DNA of 64,000 nt from Sabellastarte sp. h YS-2021 (lineage: Eukaryota; Annelida; Polychaeta; Sabellida; Sabellidae): assembly GCA_964017235.1 (NCBI GenBank), contig OZ024930.1, forward strand, positions 26,602,614 through 26,666,613. Reading direction: 5' to 3'. Made by a program: the position numbers and the translations under genes. Below the pieces are notes generated by a model. The model had not been told where the DNA came from. It searched no databases and saw nothing but the letters and a program-made list of their open reading frames with translations. Within the stretch, counting starts at the first letter, position 1; every line of letters begins with the position of its first letter. Positions 49,218-56,890 of the stretch are shown piece by piece.

Positions 49218-52200
49218 CTAGTGGTGGATTTGTTGGGCAGCCACCACAGGACCCAAGTGAAAAAGCTCCTTATCTGCCCAGGCAACATCCTTAAGGTAAA
49301 ACTGTGTAAAGGTGTTGTGGGACTTCCAGTGGCATGCTGCTAGGATCTGGTCCAGAGATATGCCACCTTGAAAGGCTTTGGAGGCCGCAAAGGCCCTAAC
49401 ATCATGGGCCTTAACCTGATGTAAGGTCAAGGAATCTTGGTCAGAGAGATCATAACACAACACTACTGTTTGTTTGATCCAGGACGAGATAGTGGCAGGA
49501 GAGATGTCCTTGTTAAAACCCTGTTTGAATGAAACAAAAACTAACTCCTTTCCCGTTCTTAGGTCCTGTGTTTTGTCCAGGTAGTAGCGAAGAGCCCGAA
49601 CGGGGCAAAGGGATCTGTCTTCCTTTAAAGACTTATCCAGAGTGGGGGCTAAGGCTGGAATGACCACAGGGGCCACGCACTCTGGTCCCTCTTTTGCCAA
49701 GTGATTTTTCGCCAAGAAGCTTGGTGAAGGGTAGAGGGAAACTTTGGACCAGTCAGCTTGGTGTCTGATATTTTTGTTTAACCAAGCGTGAATCTCACTC
49801 CTGCGTTTTCCTGAAGCCAGGGCTAGGAGAAAAACAGTTTTGAAAGTAAGGTGCTTCAGAGAAGCCTTTCTGAGTGGTTCAAAAGGCGCTTTTGTAAGCT
49901 GGTGTAAAACCAGGGAGAGGTTCCAAGCAGGAACCCCCCGGCGCCCTTTGGGTCTATCTCTGTGAAAACTGTCTAACAGTCTAGTCAAATTTTCATCCTT
50001 GCCGACATTAACCGAGGTATTTCCCAGTTTGTCTGCAATGGCTGACCTGTAACCATCAATAGTGCTGGGCTGGAGATTCTTCTCCTGGAAAAGGTGCAGG
50101 AGGAAATCTGCTATTTGTTTTATAGATGGGTTCCTGAAGTCCACCTGACTTGTTTCACACCATCTGACAAAAACGGCCCACTTCGCTTCGTAGACTGTTC
50201 TGGTTGAATGTCTTTGAGGCGCCTCAATTCTTGACGCCACTGGGCTAGAGAACCCTTGCTCCTTGATTGTCTGGGCTCTAGGAGCCAGGCATGGAGATTT
50301 AGGTTTGTCAGATCCCTGTGACGTGCCTTGTTGAAAGGTTGGGTCACTAGATCTGGGTGGTGTGGAAGACAAAGAGGAACCCTCGCAGATAGTTCCACTA
50401 GGTCCCAAAACCAAGGCATGTTGGGCCATCCCGGGGCAATCAGGATTGCTCTGCGATACCAGTGATCTGACAGCTTGCTGACCACCTTCCCCATCAGAGA
50501 CACTGGGGGGAAGAGGTACATGTCCAGGTCCTCCCAGGACAATGTCAGAGCATCCACTGACCAGGCCTTTGGGTCTGGAATTGGGGACACAAATTGAACT
50601 AGCTTGCAGTTGTACCTTGTTGCAAACATGTCCACTCGGGGATAATGCCAGGTTTGACAAAGGAGGTCGAAGGTCTCTTGATGGAGGGACCACTCCGTCT
50701 GAATGACCTGCCTTTGGCGAGACAATTTGTCTGCAATTACATTCAGACGGCCTGGAATGTGTCTGGCCTTCAGTACTATTTGATTGAGGCTGCACCAACA
50801 TAGGAGCCGCCAAAGAAGGGCACAGAGTGAGCCTGACCTCATACCTCCTTCCTTGTTGATGTATGCCACAACCGTGGTGTTGTCTGTGGCAATCAGGACG
50901 ACCTTTCCTTGCACTAAATGTTGGAATCTTTTTAGTGCTAACAACACGGCTTTTAGTTCTAAGAAGTTTATGTGCAACTTGCTTTCGGGCACTGACCAAG
51001 TACCGCTTGCTGTGAAGTCGCCTAAGTGAGCACCCCAGCCTTCTTTTGAGGCGTCTGTAAAGATTTGAACTGCGTGTCGCAGGGGGTGTAAGGGCTGACC
51101 CTTTAGGACATTTTCCTCTTGGGTCCACCACTGCAGGTACTGATGGAGAGACCTCGGAATTGGGATCTCCTTTTCCAGAGATTCTGGGACTCTCCAGTGT
51201 TTCTTGAGGTGCCACTGAATAGGTCTCATGTGCAGTCTGCCTAGGGTCACCTGTTTTTCTGTCGCAGTGAGAAGACCTATAAGAGACATGAAAGTTCTCA
51301 CTCGGCAAGATCTGTTCTGTAAAAGCACTGTTATTTTCTGTTGAAGGGTTTCCCAACGATTTTGAGTAGGCCTGACTACTCCGTTGAGTAGGTCGTACTG
51401 GTAGCCTACGAAGTCGAAGACTTGTTGGGGTTCCAGTTCTGATTTTTGCATGTTTACCATCCAGCCCAACTCCTGGCAGAGGGCTAGGAGGGATTGGGTT
51501 CCCTGGTGGCAAGATTCTTTGGTAGGGGCTCGAATCAACCAGTCGTCTAGGTACTGGTGGATTCTTATACCCTGTGACTGAGCCATTAACTTGACCTCTT
51601 TGACCACACCAGTGAACTCCATGGGAGCTGTTGACAGGCCAAAGGGAAGTGCCCGAAACTGGTACGACTGGTTCTGAAAGTGGAACCTGAGGAATTTTCG
51701 GGATGTGTAGTGAATTGGGATGTGGAAGTAGGCGTCGCTGAAGTCTAGCGATGTCACCCACTCCTCTTGTTGTAGAGAGGTCCGGATTGTCTCTGGAGTC
51801 TCCATTTTGAATGTTTTTACGCATAAAAACTGATTTAGAGTACTGAGATCCAAGATTGGCCGCCACTTGTGGTTCGGCTTTGGGACAATGAACAGTCTGT
51901 TGAAAAAGGCTAGTGAGGTTTGAACCCTGACCCTCTCTACTGCCTTTTTCTCGATCAGAGCTTGTACAGCTGCTTGCAAGTGGGAGTCTCTGATGGGGTT
52001 TGCATAGCCACTTACTATCAGGGGATCCCTTACTAAGGGAGGTCTTACTTTGAAGGGAAGAACATAACCCTCCTTTAATATGGACACTACTTTTGGGTTT
52101 GCACCCTTGTGAGCCCATATTTCCCAAAAACTCTGAAGACGTCCCCCCACTGGTTGGACACTTGCAACATTGGGGACATTTGGAACATTTGGAGCAGAAA

Positions 52201-52316
52201 CAAAGTGACTGACAAAAGAAGCACTTTTCACACACTTTATTTGACTTTTGATCTTTGATTTTGGTCTTACGTCTTTCTTTTGCGACTGCCACCTTGTTAC
52301 AGTAGGTACACGACAT
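49218..52316 (-). CDS. DIRS tyrosine recombinase frame
   Basis: The open frame of 1,032 codons has a C-terminal tyrosine recombinase domain at about residues 695-1010. Catalytic residues are visible in order: R838 in SGKRRSE, H971 and R974 in AHDVRAF, H996 or W997 in CHWKSHNTF, and nucleophile Y1007 in FYLKD. It would integrate the circular cDNA by site-specific recombination. Upstream of about residue 657 the frame overlaps the RT frame for 2.2 kb in a different phase, and most of that part may not be translated. Its first 60 residues are cysteine-rich (CEKCFFC, CSKCSKCPQCC). The start is therefore uncertain: the functional protein may begin near 50230 by reinitiation or frameshifting. No disabling stop is present. 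Confidence 0.88.
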   Translation of the reverse strand: MSCTYCNKVAVAKERRKTKIKDQKSNKVCEKCFFCQSLCFCSKCSKCPQCCKCPTSGGTSSEFLGNMGSQGCKPKSSVHIKGGLCSSLQSKTSLSKGSPDSKWLCKPHQRLPLASSCTSSDREKGSREGQGSNLTSLFQQTVHCPKAEPQVAANLGSQYSKSVFMRKNIQNGDSRDNPDLSTTRGVGDIARLQRRLLPHPNSLHIPKIPQVPLSEPVVPVSGTSLWPVNSSHGVHWCGQRGQVNGSVTGYKNPPVPRRLVDSSPYQRILPPGNPIPPSPLPGVGLDGKHAKIRTGTPTSLRLRRLPVRPTQRSSQAYSKSLGNPSTENNSAFTEQILPSENFHVSYRSSHCDRKTGDPRQTAHETYSVAPQETLESPRISGKGDPNSEVSPSVPAVVDPRGKCPKGSALTPPATRSSNLYRRLKRRLGCSLRRLHSKRYLVSARKQVAHKLLRTKSRVVSTKKIPTFSARKGRPDCHRQHHGCGIHQQGRRYEVRLTLCPSLAAPMLVQPQSNSTEGQTHSRPSECNCRQIVSPKAGHSDGVVPPSRDLRPPLSNLALSPSGHVCNKVQLQASSICVPNSRPKGLVSGCSDIVLGGPGHVPLPPSVSDGEGGQQAVRSLVSQSNPDCPGMAQHALVLGPSGTICEGSSLSSTPPRSSDPTFQQGTSQGSDKPKSPCLAPRAQTIKEQGFSSPVASRIEAPQRHSTRTVYEAKWAVFVRWCETSQVDFRNPSIKQIADFLLHLFQEKNLQPSTIDGYRSAIADKLGNTSVNVGKDENLTRLLDSFHRDRPKGRRGVPAWNLSLVLHQLTKAPFEPLRKASLKHLTFKTVFLLALASGKRRSEIHAWLNKNIRHQADWSKVSLYPSPSFLAKNHLAKEGPECVAPVVIPALAPTLDKSLKEDRSLCPVRALRYYLDKTQDLRTGKELVFVSFKQGFNKDISPATISSWIKQTVVLCYDLSDQDSLTLHQVKAHDVRAFAASKAFQGGISLDQILAACHWKSHNTFTQFYLKDVAWADKELFHLGPVVAAQQIHH

Positions 52317-52522
52317 ACAACATGATAAGAAACATTTGTTGGAACAGATACAAAAGAGTTTCTTGTTATGACACTTTGTACAGAACTGACTGGCCGGGCC
52401 ACCGGCACCGGACTTGACTTGCAGTAATTGTCATTTATACTGTGTCTTCTCATGAGCCATCTTGGTACCACGTCCGGGTTGACCACCCCGGCCTCTGCCC
52501 CGGCCTCTATTGCGGGAACCAA
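50120..52522 (-). CDS. DIRS reverse transcriptase-RNase H with methyltransferase-like region
   Basis: The frame of 800 codons encodes the enzyme that copies element RNA into DNA. The reverse transcriptase spans about residues 125-440, with LDFSDAYFHI (D260, D263), LPFGL and QYLDDW (D326, D327). RNase H spans about 485-605 with D490 (FTDAS), E522, D547 and D598 (the usual D-E-D-D set). After it, residues 615-730 contain DMFATRYNCK and APGWPNMPWFWDL, the region described in DIRS elements as related to phage N6-adenine methyltransferases. Activity of that region is unproven. The first 120 residues are low-complexity and lie partly across the Gag tail, so the real start may be downstream of Met1. 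It overlaps the recombinase frame and has no internal stop. Confidence 0.92.
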   Translation of the reverse strand: MVPAIEAGAEAGVVNPDVVPRWLMRRHSINDNYCKSSPVPVARPVSSVQSVITRNSFVSVPTNVSYHVVCRVPTVTRWQSQKKDVRPKSKIKSQIKCVKSASFVSHFVSAPNVPNVPNVASVQPVGGRLQSFWEIWAHKGANPKVVSILKEGYVLPFKVRPPLVRDPLIVSGYANPIRDSHLQAAVQALIEKKAVERVRVQTSLAFFNRLFIVPKPNHKWRPILDLSTLNQFLCVKTFKMETPETIRTSLQQEEWVTSLDFSDAYFHIPIHYTSRKFLRFHFQNQSYQFRALPFGLSTAPMEFTGVVKEVKLMAQSQGIRIHQYLDDWLIRAPTKESCHQGTQSLLALCQELGWMVNMQKSELEPQQVFDFVGYQYDLLNGVVRPTQNRWETLQQKITVLLQNRSCRVRTFMSLIGLLTATEKQVTLGRLHMRPIQWHLKKHWRVPESLEKEIPIPRSLHQYLQWWTQEENVLKGQPLHPLRHAVQIFTDASKEGWGAHLGDFTASGTWSVPESKLHINFLELKAVLLALKRFQHLVQGKVVLIATDNTTVVAYINKEGGMRSGSLCALLWRLLCWCSLNQIVLKARHIPGRLNVIADKLSRQRQVIQTEWSLHQETFDLLCQTWHYPRVDMFATRYNCKLVQFVSPIPDPKAWSVDALTLSWEDLDMYLFPPVSLMGKVVSKLSDHWYRRAILIAPGWPNMPWFWDLVELSARVPLCLPHHPDLVTQPFNKARHRDLTNLNLHAWLLEPRQSRSKGSLAQWRQELRRLKDIQPEQSTKRSGPFLSDGVKQVRWTSGTHL

Positions 52523-52710
52523 ACGCTTTCCAAGCTGGTAGTTCCTTTCCGGCTTGAGAAGTTGTTTTAGCAGTGTCTTGAGGTTTCCAACCAGTACTGT
52601 AGGGTTGGTATCTCTGTTTTCTGCCTCTACCGGCGAACCCCCCGCGGCCCGGGCCGGGCTGGAAAGTACGTCGGGAAGCTTCTAATTGGTTTATTTCATC
52701 CTCAGCTTTT
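52431..52710 (-). pseudogene. Displaced Gag C-terminal tail rich in Arg-Gly
   Basis: Immediately after the annotated Gag stop, the +1 frame is open for about 90 codons and encodes an arginine/glycine-rich tail (for example RNRGRGRGRGGQPGRG). It begins at an A4 tract (52707-52710) at the end of Gag and ends at a TGA at 52431-52433, overlapping the start of the RT frame. An RG-rich tail suits RNA binding by Gag. It looks separated from Gag by a single-base insertion or by a programmed +1 shift. I do not reconstruct it. Confidence 0.6.
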
Positions 52711-54429
52711 CATAGCAGCATCTGGAAATAGCCCATATCCATTCAGGGGGCAATTTCTCAAGGAATTGAAAGTATCTGGTTTAATCCCCGGTTTCACAGC
52801 TTCCAAGTATGAATCCCTACGGAGTAGGGTCAAATTTGCCATCTGCACAAATGTAAAGTCTGCCAAATGTTGTAGAGATTTACCCATGGCGAAACTGACA
52901 TTCTGGTTAAATGAAGATAAATACAAAAGTTCATCCAATGCACCTTGAGCTTTGACAGAAGACTTGCCTTTCTTAAGTTCACTTTGTAAAATATGCAATT
53001 GTTCTTGGAAGGCATCCTGTATTTTGGTAATACAGCGATTAAACCCCGCTGACTGGTTGCAAATATATGAAGACTCTTTTGCTGCTTTCTCCCACTTACG
53101 CATAGTGTCTTGTGATAGTGGGCGGGATGGAGGCTGAGGAGATGCAGAAGATATGGTTGAAATCCTGGGGAATGAACTATTTATCTTCGCCGCATCATTT
53201 GGCCAAGAATTCACTGATTTACCCGGCCTAGTTGGATCTGTAGGCTCCGCCGGGTGTATCCCATACCATCTGCTCTGGGATTTGGGGGGTCTGAGGAATT
53301 GGTCCACATGCAGGCCACCTGGATCACTAGATTTTGAAGGATATCCTTCTATCAGTACAAGGTTTAGAGTCTCTAGTTTTCGGCACAACCAATCTTCCGG
53401 AGGAAGATCCACAGAAATCTTGCCCACAGGTTGAGAACGGTGACCTGCCCAAGGATTATCAGTGCGGGATTGAGGAGAAAACTCCAGGTCAGGAATGTGT
53501 GTCCATCCCATGAACGCGCGGACGCCTCTCACAGTCTCGCGGTAATTTTGATCTTCACTGAGGACCCGGTCCGGGTCTGAGGTTTCTAAGTCTGGGGATT
53601 CCTCTGCGTCAGATAACTCACCCTCTTCAAATGTTTCCTGAGGATTGACATCGCGGAAGGTGACCGGCCCGGAGCCGGAAGAAGGTTGTTGAAATGCAGC
53701 TTGAGAGGAAGCAGACATAGCAGCTGACGACACAGTAGCCACCGGAGCAGGGTGTTTAAACATAGGTTCTGCTTCCGGGTAGAGGTTTTGAAGTGGAGAT
53801 TGTCTGTCAGCAATTGAAAAATCCTGATCTCTAGGCTCATCCGGGCCAACAGCCGGACCGGCTGGGCCGGAAGAAGCCGAAGTAGAGACAAAAAAGGGTG
53901 TCTGGGAAAGAGCACCTGCTGGGGCAGCATGAGAGACCGGTACTTTGACCGGAGAAAATGTTGGATTTTGTACAGAAGGTGAGGAGCGATGTCCTAAAGT
54001 GATAAGCGCCTCAAGCCTGGCCATACGAGTGGCCCACTTTTCGTCCAGTTCCTGAAGATCTTTCTTAAACTGAGGCACAGGAAGGGACAAATCCGGAGCA
54101 GAAGAAACAGATACAGCAGGTTCTTGTTCTGGCTGGGCATCAAGTACTACCACAGAAGACGGATCGACTAACACTTCCTTTGCTTTAGCCTTTTCCTTTC
54201 TGAGTTTATAGGTAGGAGTACTTAACTTGAGCACTTGCTCCGGGGTAAGGACACTGCAAAAGTCACACTGCAGATTTTGAACACAAGGGTCATCACCCTG
54301 TCCTTTCTCGCGACAACGCACACACCTACTATGTTTGTCAAATGAAGCCATAATATGGCCACACGCACCCTTTTTCTGTCCTGGAGATGCCATGATAGAA
54401 CAGTTAACTAATGGCAACACTTCCGACAC
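52702..54429 (-). CDS. DIRS Gag-like protein
   Basis: The frame of 575 codons is the first of the element and follows the 5' inverted repeat by 77 bp. A cysteine-histidine cluster lies at the N-terminus: C23, H25, H33, C36, C39, C49, C55 and C58, including HSRCVRCR and DDPC, the layout typical of DIRS Gag proteins. A long Pro/Ser/Ala-rich acidic middle (about 90-320) and a helical C-terminal part (about 440-560) follow. Met1 is at 54429, but Met13 (MASPGQKKG) may be the true start. It is expected to form particles with element RNA. The stop comes just before an RG-rich tail in another frame, so the C-terminus is probably truncated. Smaller frames on both strands here are shadows. Confidence 0.82.
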   Translation of the reverse strand: MSEVLPLVNCSIMASPGQKKGACGHIMASFDKHSRCVRCREKGQGDDPCVQNLQCDFCSVLTPEQVLKLSTPTYKLRKEKAKAKEVLVDPSSVVVLDAQPEQEPAVSVSSAPDLSLPVPQFKKDLQELDEKWATRMARLEALITLGHRSSPSVQNPTFSPVKVPVSHAAPAGALSQTPFFVSTSASSGPAGPAVGPDEPRDQDFSIADRQSPLQNLYPEAEPMFKHPAPVATVSSAAMSASSQAAFQQPSSGSGPVTFRDVNPQETFEEGELSDAEESPDLETSDPDRVLSEDQNYRETVRGVRAFMGWTHIPDLEFSPQSRTDNPWAGHRSQPVGKISVDLPPEDWLCRKLETLNLVLIEGYPSKSSDPGGLHVDQFLRPPKSQSRWYGIHPAEPTDPTRPGKSVNSWPNDAAKINSSFPRISTISSASPQPPSRPLSQDTMRKWEKAAKESSYICNQSAGFNRCITKIQDAFQEQLHILQSELKKGKSSVKAQGALDELLYLSSFNQNVSFAMGKSLQHLADFTFVQMANLTLLRRDSYLEAVKPGIKPDTFNSLRNCPLNGYGLFPDAAMKS

Positions 54430-54506
54430 AAATTAAACAGATATAACACAATATAAAAACTAAAGAGTTCACAGATAAAAATCCACAACTTTAAATATCG
54501 CGCCAA

Positions 54507-54679
54507 ACGAAAAAGATGCTATGACGTCACGTCCCTCTGGCGAGTGAGGCAGGAACTAGGCCACCTGGCGAGTGGATTGTAGTGTGCCGGTCCTGCCGGG
54601 GGTGAAACCCGGGACGTCTTTTTCTTTCGTTTGGCGGGACCGGCTGGCGCCGGGCTATAGCTATCGTCTGGTAGGTAAG
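54507..54679. repeat. DIRS 5' inverted terminal repeat
   Basis: This is the exact reverse complement of 48536-48708. It lies upstream of gag, so it must contain or adjoin the element's promoter; no TATA box can be assigned with confidence. A second CGCCAAACGAAAA motif lies at its inner edge (54501-54514). Confidence 0.95.
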
Positions 54680-54700
54680 ATGTATTAACGCAATGAAATT

Positions 54701-55008
54701 ATAAATTATTATCCTTAATATCCTATATTTTTGTACATATTTATACTTCTAAACTGATTTCTTTGAGTATATTATCAAAGTTATACCCTTCCAATTAATT
54801 TAAATGGTACATAGTCATTTCTGTGTTGTACTGATAGTTGATTTTAAGACTTGTACATAATCTAAAATACAAAAAATGACTGAAGTATCTTGAATTCAGG
54901 CAAAAGAATTTATCTCATCTTTTCCAAGCTGCAAATTGTAGTTATGATTATTTTTTCCACAATAATCTTGAAACAGGGAACACTTTCAGAGGTTCTGGCA
55001 TTACTTAC
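54701..55008. other. LRIG intron A-B next to exon A
   Basis: A short AT-rich intron segment between the DIRS right end and exon A. Its first 50 bp may be the interrupted remainder of family X copy 3. Confidence 0.5.
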
Positions 55009-55146
55009 AGCTGATGGAGATTTGGTAAGAAAGGAAATGTCCCATTGACCAGTTCATTGATTTTATTGAAGCCAAGATCAAGTTGCCGTAGTGACAGTGT
55101 TCTCCGCAATAACGATGTTGACAAGCTCCGAAGTTTGTTGTGACTT
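55009..55146 (-). CDS. LRIG: LRIG exon A: two leucine-rich repeats
   Basis: This 138-bp exon is the most upstream one visible. On the minus strand the acceptor is TTGTTTTGCAG and the donor is GTAAGTAA. The peptide starts SHNKLRSLSTSLL, continues LRQLDLGFNKINELVNGTF and ends FLPNLHQL. The 'LDLxxNxIxEL...FPxL' repeat corresponds to the LRIG LRR just before the one in exon B, and the splice to exon B (38945-39088) is in frame. The signal peptide and first LRRs must lie upstream; I found no further exon between here and 64000. Confidence 0.82.
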
Positions 55147-55351
55147 CTGCAAAACAAACAACACAAAACATATAAAGTTAGGACTTGAACTGACTTCAAG
55201 GCTCACCAGTTGGAACCAGCAATTTTTCCTGCAAATGCCCTTTTCTTCTTCTCTTTCAATATCCAGGGTTAAATTGGGATGAAAAAGGTATGAACTATTA
55301 GGAAAATGATATTGGCTGGAATTACATAAATTGTAGTCTAATTTTAAAGTA

Positions 55352-55532
55352 CAGTAGAACCTTTAATATCTTACAGGGGAGGGAGAGTGCAACATTGGTC
55401 AGAAAATGAAGGTTCAAGCAATATTACTGGCGTTTTAGCACAAAACCAGAAATACAAATTTCAGAGAGTAAGAACAAAAACCTAAAATTGCACATTTAGA
55501 TAACTGAAGATCAGATAATAGAGGTTCTACTG
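55352..55532. mobile_element. pogo/Tigger-like MITE 2
   Basis: The 181-bp element has ends CAGTAGAACCTTTAATATC and GATAATAGAGGTTCTACTG and is flanked by TA on both sides (55350-55351 and 55533-55534). This is the expected structure for pogo-class MITEs. It is non-coding. Confidence 0.8.
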
Positions 55533-55609
55533 TATCGATGTTTATAAGAGAGAAATCTGATTATTGTTACAAAATAAAAATAAATATTTTATGAACCAAT
55601 TAAAAATAC

Positions 55610-56890
55610 AAAATAGCATCAGAGATGTCCGTACCCCACAGATGGGGAAATATTTTTCAACACCGTGAGATATAGAAGTAGTGAAACAGTACACAGATTG
55701 GGATACTTTCAGAGCACTGCACATAAAGATTAAGTATTAAAACAAGACAATTCAGTAAACTAAAAGTTTAATGAAGCTGTAAAATTTCTTAACTGGAGAA
55801 TAGCTGTCAATGAAAATATCACAATTATGTATGGTCGAATTGTGGTTTGAATGTTTTGAATATTACCCATACATACAGATGTGGCAATACATGCTTATAT
55901 GCGGAGTTGGGGCAAAATCTGTAACTCACTTGATGCAATACCATCTGTTACAATGGGAAGTTGCAAAAGTAAAACCCTTAATGAATTCTAATATGACTTT
56001 AACAGTACTTAATCTACATAAAAAGACACCCAAAGGTACAACAATCAAGATTCAAGTAAAATGATATGAGAGATATCAGAGGGATAAAATATTATCACAT
56101 ATCCCTGCAGAGAGATAAAATAGCATCAGATATGCAAGATCAAGGTCACACCATGATGTTTGTTGCACACATATAACCCCCGACCAATGTCCCTACCAAA
56201 TATCAACTTCATGCACCTTATAGTTTCCGAAACATAGCCCGGACAAGGCATTATAGGTCAAGGTCACTACGGCAAGGTCAAAGGTCAAATCAAGGTCACA
56301 CCATGACATTTTACATCTACACATCCTAGCCAATGTCCCTACTAAGGCTGTGACTGGGTGGTCAGTATTCACGATTGGGGTCAATTTAGGGAGATCTCGA
56401 GTGCTATCTGGTCAACCCGATAGTCGTTTACTACAATATATTACCCGGTATATTGCCGCTACTAGGTTACGTTTTTGGGAAAGAGAAAACATGACAACAC
56501 AGCAAAACGTCAGAATACTTTATATATTGGGGAGTTTCACATAATATTCTCCATTTTATAACAATATAATAAGTTTTAAATACCTTTCACAACTATTTCA
56601 ATGCAAAGACATCGTTTCCGGAAACCACCATTGTGTTTATGGAGAGGAAAAAAAGTGCATACTAAACTACGCGAATACCGAAATGCGCGACGAATTTAGG
56701 TAGCTCGGTTACCGGGGTGGATTTTAACCACTCGTCGCAGCCTTAGTACCTACCAAGTATCAACTTCCTACACCTTACGGTTTTTGAGATACAGGCCAGA
56801 CAAACTTTTTCCCCGATGCCTGTCCGCCCATCCGGACACCATGGGTGAAAACAATACCCTGACAGCCCTTAAGGGCTGTGGGGTAAAAAC
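55610..56890 (+). mobile_element. Family Q element, copy 3, with nested hAT MITE
   Basis: It begins ATAGCATCAGAGATGTCC with GTACCCCACAG. It ends in the palindrome CAGCCCTTAAGGGCTG followed by TGGGGTA, the best preserved terminus of the family. The tandem units are the same as in copies 1 and 2. A hAT MITE interrupts it at 56343. Confidence 0.75.
56343..56745. mobile_element. hAT-type MITE 7, nested in family Q copy 3
   Basis: The 403-bp element has ends TAAGGCTGTGACTGGGTGG and CCACTCGTCGCAGCCTTA. The flanking 8-mers are GTCCCTAC (56335-56342) and GTACCTAC (56746-56753), 7 of 8 identical. Other Q units read CAATGTCCCTACCAAGTATC without interruption. Confidence 0.88.

Larger units (their letters stand above)
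48489..54700 (-). mobile_element. Complete DIRS-type tyrosine-recombinase retrotransposon
   Basis: The element is about 6.2 kb, with its 5' end at the high coordinate. In order on the minus strand it has an inverted terminal repeat, gag, RT-RNase H-methyltransferase-like, tyrosine recombinase, a 3' untranslated stretch, an internal complementary region and the opposite inverted repeat. DIRS elements replicate through a reverse-transcribed circular intermediate that the tyrosine recombinase integrates, without a DDE integrase or target duplication. That mechanism is family knowledge. The terminal repeats are identical over 173 bp and both enzyme frames are open, so the insertion is recent. Only Gag appears damaged. 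It sits in LRIG intron A-B in the same orientation as the gene. Both ends carry GAAATT, consistent with no target-site duplication. Confidence 0.93.

Noticed and set aside
49218-52316. The whole 1,032-codon frame as one recombinase protein
   Set aside because: Only about residues 695-1010 resemble a tyrosine recombinase. Most of the upstream part is the RT gene read in another phase, so it is kept as a frame with an uncertain start.
39089-55008. A missing LRIG exon between exons A and B
   Set aside because: Searched because the intron is long, but A and B join in frame and in the order expected for LRIG repeats, and no LRR-like exon with splice sites was seen.
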